Below are positions 52,670 to 60,037 of a stretch of 64,000 nucleotides of DNA, one piece after another (the first letter of the stretch is position 1; every line of letters begins with the position of its first letter). Below the pieces are notes generated by a model. The model did not search any database, was not told where the DNA came from, and saw only the letters and a list, made by a program, of their open reading frames with translations. The DNA comes from Pseudobdellovibrionaceae bacterium. Its GTDB lineage: Bacteria; Bdellovibrionota; Bdellovibrionia; Bdellovibrionales; Bdellovibrionaceae. The stretch covers positions 35,310-99,309 of the forward strand of contig JAEUWH010000110.1 of assembly GCA_016785955.1 (NCBI GenBank), written 5' to 3'. Made by a program: the position numbers and the translations under genes.

Positions 52670-53454
52670 TATCTTAAATTATTCACCGACTGAAGCATTT
52701 GATCGCTGGCTTGAATCACTTTTGAATTTGTTTCGTATGCTCTTTGTGCTGTGATCATGCCAACCATCTCGTCCACAATATTCACATTGCTTGTTTCTAA
52801 CTGCCCTTGTGACAGATAACCCGCACCATTGAGCCCTGGGCGATTTGTGATCGCTTGCCCACTGGATGGAGTTTGCATGAAAATATTTTTTCCAGCCGCT
52901 TTTAGTCCCGCGGGATTAATAAAAGTGACCACATCAATTTGCCCAATGGACTGAGGTTGATCGCCAAGCCCCTGGATCACTTTTACCTCGCCACTGCCGC
53001 TGATTTCAATCCCCTGAATATTTGGCGGAATAGTAATTTCAGGCTGTAAATAGTTGCCATTTTTATCGACGACTTTGCCTTCGGCATCTTTTTTAAAGGC
53101 ACCATCACGCGTGTAACCAATTGTTCCATCCGGAGTCAAAACTTGAAAAAAACCACTGCCTTCAATTTGAATATCAAGGGGGTTTTTCGTGATCACGGCA
53201 TTTCCATGATCAAAGTTTTTTTGAATGGCCGCAGTTTTTACTCCTAATCCCGTTTGGACACCATTAGGCGAGAACGAATTCATTCCTGTCGACGTGCCTG
53301 GCTCTTTGGCCGTATGGTACATTAAATCTTCAAATTCCGCTCGCGATTTCTTAAAACCATTGGTAGAGACGTTCGCGATATTATTGGCAATCACATCCAT
53401 ATTTGTTTGTTGTGCAGCCATACCCGTAGCAGCCGTATTTAAACTCTTAAGCAT
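52669..53454 (-). CDS. flgG: Flagellar distal rod protein FlgG
   Basis: 261 residues. N-terminal MLKSLNTAATGMAAQQTNMD, then VIANNIANVSTNGFKKSRAE, and C-terminal LETSNVNIVDEMVGMITAQR, AYETNSKVIQASDQML: the complete FlgG signature. Forms the distal rod. Confidence 0.97.
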   Translation of the reverse strand: MLKSLNTAATGMAAQQTNMDVIANNIANVSTNGFKKSRAEFEDLMYHTAKEPGTSTGMNSFSPNGVQTGLGVKTAAIQKNFDHGNAVITKNPLDIQIEGSGFFQVLTPDGTIGYTRDGAFKKDAEGKVVDKNGNYLQPEITIPPNIQGIEISGSGEVKVIQGLGDQPQSIGQIDVVTFINPAGLKAAGKNIFMQTPSSGQAITNRPGLNGAGYLSQGQLETSNVNIVDEMVGMITAQRAYETNSKVIQASDQMLQSVNNLR

Positions 53455-53465
53455 TCATCTCCCCT

Positions 53466-54281
53466 TTAGCTTGTTTTCCCAACAATATTCACTAGCTTGT
53501 CGTTCATTGAATCGTAGGCACTGATGGCTTTTTGCGTGCTTTCAAAAATCCTTTGGGTTTTGATCATGTCTGTCATTTCTTGTACAACATTTACGTTACT
53601 TGTTTCCATAAACCCGGACTTTAAAGATGGATTTGGCTTAGCAATAATTTCTGGATTATGACCAGCCTTAAAACCGTACAACGAGTTACCAATTTTTTGA
53701 AGACTATCATTATCCGCCACCGTGACTACTGATACACGTGCTACCAGCTGAGTACCTTGAAAAATGTCACCCTGATCATTTACGTTCAACGGTTCTGATC
53801 CATTCAACGTGATCACTCGGGCCTCGGGGTCAGCACCCGCCCCACCGCTAGCTAAAATAAAATGACCTTCTTTATTTACTAAATGGCCATTGCCATCCAT
53901 CGTAAAATTACCCGCACGGGTAAGTTTGACACCATCCGGAGTGGCCACTTCAAAAAAACCGGCACCATCAATGGCAAGATCCAATGGGTTTCCCGTATGT
54001 TTCAACGATCCCTGAGAGAAATCAGTAAAGGTCCCCTTAGAATCGACAAAACTTTTATCACCACCTTGCATGTCATAAAAACTCTCGATACTGGAAGGAA
54101 TTCTGGGAACCGGCATTCCTGTTTGTTCTTTTTCATTCGCTGTCAGATACTCGTTGAAAACCTGAGTGTCTCGCTTGAACCCGGGCGTATTCACGTTTGC
54201 TATATTATTGGCGATGGTGTCCATTTGCAGACTTTGCGCCATAGCACCACTTAAGGCCGTATAAATTCCTTTTACACTCAT
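53466..54281 (-). CDS. flgF: Flagellar proximal rod protein FlgF
   Basis: 271 residues from ATG 54281 behind AAGGAG (the frame also contains a TTG one codon upstream). MSVKGIYTALSGAMAQSLQM and DTIANNIANVNTPGFKRDTQ at the N-terminus; METSNVNVVQEMTDMIKTQR at the C-terminus. Same rod family as FlgG; its order before flgG makes flgF the likely name. First gene of flgF-G-A-H-I-J. Confidence 0.9.
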   Translation of the reverse strand: MSVKGIYTALSGAMAQSLQMDTIANNIANVNTPGFKRDTQVFNEYLTANEKEQTGMPVPRIPSSIESFYDMQGGDKSFVDSKGTFTDFSQGSLKHTGNPLDLAIDGAGFFEVATPDGVKLTRAGNFTMDGNGHLVNKEGHFILASGGAGADPEARVITLNGSEPLNVNDQGDIFQGTQLVARVSVVTVADNDSLQKIGNSLYGFKAGHNPEIIAKPNPSLKSGFMETSNVNVVQEMTDMIKTQRIFESTQKAISAYDSMNDKLVNIVGKTS

Positions 54282-54329
54282 CAAGACTCCTTCCTAGTGT
54301 CTTTAGAGACAGACCCATTCAATGTAGAG

Positions 54330-54345
54330 AGCAATCAAAAGGCCA
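54330..54345 (-). promoter_or_regulatory. Sigma-54 promoter of the flgF operon
   Basis: Minus strand TGGCCTTTTGATTGCT: GG and GC 10 nt apart. It shares AGATGGC before and TTTGATTGCT after with the fliL promoter. Expected start near 54319, about 38 nt before the flgF ATG. Confidence 0.75.
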
Positions 54346-54511
54346 TCTCGACCATTGTCAGAACAACAGCGTAAATATCTTCTGAGCAGCTATTAGAACA
54401 AAGACACTCTATTCTTGGTTTCTGGTTATATCCATTTTTTGACGATCTCTAACTGGACCGCCAAATGAATGACTCAACTTGCAACAAAAATTCTAATACT
54501 ATTAAAAGACG

Positions 54512-55441
54512 ATGAAGATACTCGTTCTTTTTCTTTTTACCATGAACACCTGGGCGGCCCTTCCCGAAAACCCCTCGGTAATAACAAATTCCGATACGCT
54601 AAAAGAGCGACTCAAGAAACTAAGTTCTACCGAAAATGACTCCAAAAAGCATACTCTAGTTTTTGATTTGCCAGTTACTTATAATCAACAAGTAGCAAAG
54701 TGGGTTCAATATTTTCAAACCAAAGGCAGCAAGTGGTTTCGCGAGTATCTAGAACGCTCATCAAAATATTTGCCATTTATTCAAAACGAACTTTCAAAGG
54801 CGGGATTACCTTTGGACCTGGCATTCATGGTCATGATCGAATCTGGTTTCTCAACCTCCGCAGTCAGTACGGCAAACGCCGTCGGCCCTTGGCAATTTAT
54901 CGAAGGAACCGCTGCACGTTACGGACTTAGAAAACATTGGTGGCTGGATGAACGCCGCGATTTTCGCAAAAGCACCAAGGCCGCCATCAAGTACATCAAA
55001 GACCTACATCAGGAATTTGGTTCATGGTATCTAGTAGCCGCAAGCTATAACATGGGCGAGAACGGCCTACGGCGACAAATTCAAAAACATAAAACTAATG
55101 ACTATTGGACACTCGTCAGAAAAAAAGCGCTTCCGGATGAGACTCAAAACTATGTACCAAAAATTTTGGCGGCCATGTTGATAACAAAATCACCCAACCT
55201 GTACGGCTTTAGATTTCTAGAAAGACGAAATCCCTTGGAGTACGACTATGTTTCTGTTCCCGGCGGAACGGACTTAGAGTCCCTAGCCGATGCCCTGGGA
55301 GTCACTCGAAAATCACTCAAGGAATTGAACTCAGAGCTACTTGTAAACTATATTCCAAAACAAATTGCTTCACATACGATTCGTGTACCACTAGGTGCGG
55401 GAAAAATCATTTCCGAATTTTTGACAAAAAAAACCAACTAG
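54512..55441 (+). CDS. MltD/Slt-family lytic transglycosylase
   Basis: 309 residues with a signal peptide. The GH23 domain contains PLDLAFMVMIESGFSTSAVS with the catalytic Glu, AVGPWQFIEGTAARYGL, and AASYNMGENGLRRQI. The C-terminal part (about 250-305) looks like a LysM-type peptidoglycan-binding segment (GTDLESLADALGVTRKSLKE). It cleaves the glycan strand of peptidoglycan with anhydro product formation. The position beside flgF suggests, but does not prove, a role in letting the rod pass through the wall. Confidence 0.88.
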   Translation: MKILVLFLFTMNTWAALPENPSVITNSDTLKERLKKLSSTENDSKKHTLVFDLPVTYNQQVAKWVQYFQTKGSKWFREYLERSSKYLPFIQNELSKAGLPLDLAFMVMIESGFSTSAVSTANAVGPWQFIEGTAARYGLRKHWWLDERRDFRKSTKAAIKYIKDLHQEFGSWYLVAASYNMGENGLRRQIQKHKTNDYWTLVRKKALPDETQNYVPKILAAMLITKSPNLYGFRFLERRNPLEYDYVSVPGGTDLESLADALGVTRKSLKELNSELLVNYIPKQIASHTIRVPLGAGKIISEFLTKKTN

Positions 55442-55454
55442 AATCTATTAATAA

Positions 55455-56210
55455 CTAGGATCTAAATAACGGGTTGGTAAGAACACGTTTTCTATAAAAA
55501 TAGATGCAGGAAGCAAAAAACAAAATTAAACTCACCCACGTTGACAGTGAAACCAACGGCGCATAACCACGAAAGTCATCACGCATAAACTCGATACAGG
55601 CACGGCCTATACTGTGTAGCAAAAGCCAAATAAAGAAAAGACGCTCAGGTTGTTTTTGCAAACGCTCCGAGTTTCTAGACTCATAAGTCAATAAAACAAT
55701 CAAAATGCCCAGTTCCCACAGTGACGAATATATTTGTGTCGGATGGCGTCCCTGCACCGCCCAGGGCAAATTGCATGTTTTTCCATAACAACACCCCTCA
55801 AGAAAACATCCGATGCGTCCCAAAGCATAGACGACAGAAAGAATTGGAACAAATAACCGCATGTACACCCTTAGATGCGCAAACTCCCCACTTACGTACA
55901 AAAACCCAAGCCCCGCAGCGAAGCTGAGTATAAATCCTCCATAAAAAACAAAACCGCCTTCCCAAAAGTAAAACACCTTCACGGGGTTGGCCGCATAGTA
56001 TTGCCAATTCTCAAAAAATACGTGACCCAAGCGGGCCCCCAAAATCGCAAAAATCATCAACACAAGAGACAAATCTAAAGTAAAGTTCTTATCTAAATTC
56101 AATCTTTTTGCACGATAGATACTTAGATAGAAAGACAGGCCCATCAAAAAAGAAATCACCAAAAAAAAAGTAGGTACTTGGACAAACCCAAGATCAATTA
56201 TTGGCAGCAT
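55455..56210 (-). CDS. lgt: Prolipoprotein diacylglyceryl transferase
   Basis: 251 residues, seven membrane helices. ARLGHVFFENWQYYAANPVK, then FYFWEGGFVFYGGFILSFAA, and the family motif region GRIGCFLEGCCYGK. Transfers a diacylglyceryl group to the lipobox Cys. It converges on the transglycosylase gene with a 13-bp gap. Confidence 0.95.
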   Translation of the reverse strand: MLPIIDLGFVQVPTFFLVISFLMGLSFYLSIYRAKRLNLDKNFTLDLSLVLMIFAILGARLGHVFFENWQYYAANPVKVFYFWEGGFVFYGGFILSFAAGLGFLYVSGEFAHLRVYMRLFVPILSVVYALGRIGCFLEGCCYGKTCNLPWAVQGRHPTQIYSSLWELGILIVLLTYESRNSERLQKQPERLFFIWLLLHSIGRACIEFMRDDFRGYAPLVSLSTWVSLILFFASCIYFYRKRVLTNPLFRS

Positions 56211-56357
56211 TACATTTTACATTCTATGTATGTCCAAAGCACAAGTCCACTGCTCAACAAACTATGTCGCAGGCAGAGGCTGGACTTTTGACTTCATTTG
56301 TCTTTTTTTTCTGAAAGTCCTCGATTCAAATTTGTGTTTAATATCATAATAAGGTGT

Positions 56358-57782
56358 ATGAGTTTGCATCCCGTTGAGATCGCTAAAGAACTAAGGAATT
56401 TTGCATTTTTCAAAACATTCAGTGATGAAATGTTACTTCAAATTTCTACCATGACCGTCGAAAAAAATTTTAAAGCCTCTGGCTATATTTTGCGCGAAGG
56501 TGAACTGAACACAAAGCTTTATTTCCTAAGATCTGGCGTTGCTGAAATCACACTAGAAAACGAAGTTGTTGCAATCCTACAAACCGTCGGCGATGTAATG
56601 GGTGAAATGAGTGTGGTCTTAAAACGTCCGGTGACATCTTCGATCATTGCCAAAACCGACCTTTCGGTTTTTGTAATCGACTCTGACCATTTCAGTCACG
56701 TTCCCCAAAAGGATTTTGATCGGTTCAATTCTCTATTGTATCGCGTATACTCAACCGTTTTAGCGGATAGATTGATTCGAACAAATGAAAAAGCACGACT
56801 ATTTGAAATAGCCAATCGTGAACTTTTCGAAGCTCAAGCCACTCTGGAAAAAGCCGGCGATAAAAGTGTTCTGCTGATTGATACAGATCGAAAACAATTG
56901 GTACTGGCTAAAATGGCTGTCGGCAGTTCGGGCGTTCGCATGGATGTCGCGTCGGATGTAGAATCGGCAAAGCAACTTTTACTGCTTAATAAATATGATT
57001 TGATCGTATTTGACGATACCTGTGCAGACATTGCCGATTCTATCAGCGACATCAAAAAAGCTGTCATGATTACAAACAAAAAAGTTCAGGGAAATATACC
57101 GGTATTAAAGAAGAATAAAAAAGTAAACAACCTGATTACTCGTGATCCAGAAGACAAACAACTGACCATTAAGACCTTGCTTACGACTCTCTCTAAGCTG
57201 CTAAACAACGATGTTTTCGGCATCGAAAAATATTTAGCGTGGGGTGTCGATATTCAAAATAAAAAAGTTACCTCTAGCAGTGACCGTATGAAGCTAAAAG
57301 ACGATATGGTCGTCTACTTCAAGCGCTTAGGAATTAGAAATACAATCCTAGAGAAAATGTACCTCGTCACGGAGGAACTACTGATGAACGCTATCTATGA
57401 TGCTCCCACCGATAAAATGGGAAAGGCTCTTTACAATCATCTGCCTCGAAAAGTCGAAGTGGTTTTGGATAGCCACCTACAATCTGTTATCAAATACGGC
57501 TGCGATGGAATTTATCTGGCCGTTTCGGTTACAGATCCATTCGGATCTTTGACAAAAGATATTATCATTAATTATCTAGACAGTTGCTACAGCGGACAAG
57601 CCGGCTCCCTGAATCAGGGTAAAGGCGGCGCTGGCCGAGGTCTACACCAGATTGTTGAAAATTCTGATTTAACAATATTTAATGTCAAACCTGGTCAAAG
57701 AACAGAAGTCATAAGTATCTTCCTGACCGAAACAAACAAAAAAGAACCTAATCCGTCTTTTCATTATTTTTTCAATGAATAA
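56358..57782 (+). CDS. Cyclic-nucleotide-binding, receiver-like and HATPase protein
   Basis: 474 residues from ATG 56358 (AAGGTG nearby; the frame opens at 56298). A cNMP-binding domain covers about 5-130 (DEMLLQISTMTVEKNFKASG, YILREGELNTKLYFLRSGVA, GDVMGEMSVVLKRPVTSSII). A receiver-like alpha/beta part follows (about 170-280, LIVFDDTC), then an anti-sigma-type HATPase fold (about 340-460) with VTEELLMNAIYDAPTDK and GGAGRGLHQIVEN. No DNA-binding or kinase phosphoacceptor domain is seen. It may control a partner by phosphorylation or sequestration in response to a nucleotide. Confidence 0.75.
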   Translation: MSLHPVEIAKELRNFAFFKTFSDEMLLQISTMTVEKNFKASGYILREGELNTKLYFLRSGVAEITLENEVVAILQTVGDVMGEMSVVLKRPVTSSIIAKTDLSVFVIDSDHFSHVPQKDFDRFNSLLYRVYSTVLADRLIRTNEKARLFEIANRELFEAQATLEKAGDKSVLLIDTDRKQLVLAKMAVGSSGVRMDVASDVESAKQLLLLNKYDLIVFDDTCADIADSISDIKKAVMITNKKVQGNIPVLKKNKKVNNLITRDPEDKQLTIKTLLTTLSKLLNNDVFGIEKYLAWGVDIQNKKVTSSSDRMKLKDDMVVYFKRLGIRNTILEKMYLVTEELLMNAIYDAPTDKMGKALYNHLPRKVEVVLDSHLQSVIKYGCDGIYLAVSVTDPFGSLTKDIIINYLDSCYSGQAGSLNQGKGGAGRGLHQIVENSDLTIFNVKPGQRTEVISIFLTETNKKEPNPSFHYFFNE

Positions 57783-58959
57783 AAAAACAGCTTCACTTCT
57801 ATGTGCCATGCTATTTGTTCTCCAATACATTATTTTTAAAAATAGCAATCCAGATTATCGCTCGTTCGTTTGGTTCGTACTATTTGGAAACTTCTTCACC
57901 GCCACTTTTGTCGTTCTCATTTTATTAACCCAAGTCGCTTCGGGTCGCTATCAAGAACCTAAAAGCTATATCCCACGCCTAGCTCTCGCACTAATTCCTA
58001 TTTGCTTGTTCCATTTCGTTTCTGCAATTTTTTTAAGTTTTTTTGCGCGTTGGGAAGGCTTCAGCCTAATGACCTCACAAAATACTATGAAAAGTGAAAT
58101 TTTTTGGTTCGATATAGTCACTGTCTTCTGGCAATACCTGCCGATCTATTTTTGCTACTTACTGACAAAAATTTCCTTATTCGCTTTACCACGGTCGGCA
58201 CTATTCGGAGGATTTTCACTTATCAAGGATGCTCTTTTATGCGTGATCACCAGCATCGCGGTTCCCTTAAGTGTCCTAAAGTTTTCCCAATCGACAGCTA
58301 TTGATTCAAATACGGCTAACTTTTTTTGGATATCTCTAATTGTCTTCGTTCCTTGGTCAATATTTTTTGGTAGGGATGTTCAAGGACATCGAATTGATAA
58401 GGTGCCAGTCATTCAAGCTACGAAAAACTATCCCGTAAAAATTTTAGAGACTGGCACTCAAGGATGGGGACTTCTATTCATTATTTTTGGACTCGTCTTT
58501 ATCACAGCCGCATTCACAGTAATCAAAGTATCACCCTTTGATACCTGGGAACAGCATTTTACTTCATTGCTTCTACCCCTGCCATTTTTAGCTTTTGGTT
58601 CATTCACAGTGATTGTTGGCCTAAACATGCAATGGACCAGAAAAGCAACCACGATCACTCCTCAAAAAGTGTCAACTCATGTACGAATTTTCGTTCCGTG
58701 GATAAAGGACATTTATTGGGAAGCCCCTCTTTCCGAATATCGAAGACCAGCAAAGAAAATTCTATTTCATCGCGGAGATTCCACAACAAGTGCTCGTCGA
58801 TCCCACGAAATCGTCCTAAATTTGAAAACTCAAAAGCCAAAAAAATTCCGCTTCGAATTGGATAGAAATGTAACTCTGTACAAATCCTATCATGATGACA
58901 ATTTCGAACATGAACTCGATGACTATCAAAATCTTTTCAAAAATACGATTCAAGACTGA
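57775..58959 (+). CDS. Multi-pass membrane protein, unknown
   Basis: 394 residues, about seven membrane helices in the first 300, then a cytoplasmic tail with Arg/Lys-rich segments (about 300-394). It overlaps the end of the cNMP/HATPase gene by 8 bp, so the two are probably coupled and may act as a membrane receptor and its cytoplasmic regulator. No known family recognised. Confidence 0.7.
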   Translation: MNKKTASLLCAMLFVLQYIIFKNSNPDYRSFVWFVLFGNFFTATFVVLILLTQVASGRYQEPKSYIPRLALALIPICLFHFVSAIFLSFFARWEGFSLMTSQNTMKSEIFWFDIVTVFWQYLPIYFCYLLTKISLFALPRSALFGGFSLIKDALLCVITSIAVPLSVLKFSQSTAIDSNTANFFWISLIVFVPWSIFFGRDVQGHRIDKVPVIQATKNYPVKILETGTQGWGLLFIIFGLVFITAAFTVIKVSPFDTWEQHFTSLLLPLPFLAFGSFTVIVGLNMQWTRKATTITPQKVSTHVRIFVPWIKDIYWEAPLSEYRRPAKKILFHRGDSTTSARRSHEIVLNLKTQKPKKFRFELDRNVTLYKSYHDDNFEHELDDYQNLFKNTIQD

Positions 58960-59012
58960 GTCGAGGATTTTATTTAGTCTAGGACTATCAGAGCTTTTCT
59001 AAAATCTGCGGG

Positions 59013-59142
59013 TTTTCAGAGTGGACGGGGGTCATGATAAAATCCTATCTCGGGCCTTCCTGGCCCTCGGGCAGCCGCAGGGGAACGCGCATCCTGCGCC
59101 TGCGGAGCCGGATTTTATCATGACCCCCGTCCACTCTGAAAA
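59013..59142. repeat. Perfect 33-bp inverted repeat around a GC-rich structured core
   Basis: Left arm 59013-59045 and right arm 59110-59142 are exact reverse complements over 33 bp (they begin TTTTCAGAGTGG and end CCACTCTGAAAA). The 64-bp core is clearly GC-richer than its surroundings and holds nested stems GGGCC/GGCCC, GCGC/GCGC and CCGCAGG/CCTGCGG. It sits between convergent genes and encodes nothing obvious. No T-run follows, so a simple terminator is unlikely; a MITE- or REP-like element or a structured RNA fits better. Confidence 0.9.
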
Positions 59143-59290
59143 TACTCGAATTGAAAGTGGGGAGAGGGGGAGGAGAGGAGGGGCGTAGGGAGGGCGTAGA
59201 AAGTCCCTATATGTCAGGATAGTTGTCGTGTTGGGGATTGGTAATGACAGATTGGGAATGCGGATTGGGGTACTCGAATTGGAAAGGTGA
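59143..59290. repeat. G-rich tract flanked by TACTCGAATTG direct repeats
   Basis: TACTCGAATTG starts at 59143 and again at 59271, 128 bp apart. Between them is a purine-rich tract (about 59158-59200) rich in GGAGAGG and GGGAGG, and several GATTGG units (59230-59270). No gene is supported; an open frame on the minus strand through here reads through the inverted repeat and looks accidental. Confidence 0.6.
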
Positions 59291-59432
59291 AACGTTCTCA
59301 ATATGTTTGGAATGATGTTGGACAAAATACAAACGGAATATCGGAGAGTGGGAATATTCTTATAGATAAAACTCTCTTACTGCCTGACTTGTGTGTGCAA
59401 AAATTTGAGAAATAATTACTGATTCTAAGGAG

Positions 59433-59463
59433 TTAGTTACAATTTTGCGAAAATTGTAACTAA
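59433..59463. repeat. 14-bp perfect inverted repeat near lspA end
   Basis: TTAGTTACAATTTT, GCG loop, AAAATTGTAACTAA. Very tight AT-rich dyad with a 3-nt centre, 67 nt downstream of the lspA stop. It could end the ileS-lspA transcript or be an operator; no tail of T's follows on either strand. Confidence 0.85.
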
Positions 59464-59530
59464 AACTAATTTAACCTATTAAAATAACTAAATAATATCA
59501 AATAAAGCGCACAGCCAACGTCGGCAGTTT

Positions 59531-60037
59531 CTAAACCGCATTTGTTGCGGTGGGGGCTCGTTTTTTTTCTAGCAGCATGACTAAAATCAATATTCCCACA
59601 CCACAAACGATCGCCGAGTCCGCAATATTGAAAGCGGGATAACTGTATTTATTATAAAGATGAAAATCCAAAAAATCGATAACGTAACGATAGTTCAGAC
59701 GATCAATATAATTCCCCAAGGCCCCGCCACAAATCAACGACAGTGCCGCTGTTTGCAACATATCATCATCGCGCACGGTTCGAAGAATCGTAAAAATAAT
59801 GATCACCGCAATCGGTGGCATGGATAGAAAGAAAATTTCACGAAACGTCGGATGACTTTCCGCCAAAAATCCAAACGCGGCCCCATAGTTACGCACATAA
59901 GTAAAATTGAAAAAATTCTCAATAATAACAATCGATTCACCCAACTGAAAGCGGGTATGAATATAAATCTTCGTCAGCTGATCAAGCGCGATAATAATAC
60001 CAGAAATAATTAACAACAAAATATATTTTTTCTTCAT
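59531..60037 (-). CDS. lspA: Lipoprotein signal peptidase
   Basis: 168 residues from ATG 60037, which overlaps the ileS stop (ATGA) behind GAGG. Four membrane helices. ALDQLTKIYI at the start, GGALGNYIDRLNYRYVIDFL with one catalytic Asp, and FPAFNIADSAIV-type second Asp region (YPAFNIADSAIVCGV). Cleaves the lipobox before the modified Cys; the gene lgt is 3.3 kb away. Confidence 0.96.
   Translation of the reverse strand: MKKKYILLLIISGIIIALDQLTKIYIHTRFQLGESIVIIENFFNFTYVRNYGAAFGFLAESHPTFREIFFLSMPPIAVIIIFTILRTVRDDDMLQTAALSLICGGALGNYIDRLNYRYVIDFLDFHLYNKYSYPAFNIADSAIVCGVGILILVMLLEKKRAPTATNAV

Noticed and set aside
59032..59325. 97-codon minus-strand frame through the 33-bp inverted repeat
   Set aside because: It runs across both arms and the G-rich tract, has odd Pro/Ile composition and no ribosome site; a by-product of low-complexity DNA.
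58960..59530. Considered an insertion sequence remnant
   Set aside because: No transposase fragment is found, only inverted and direct repeats.
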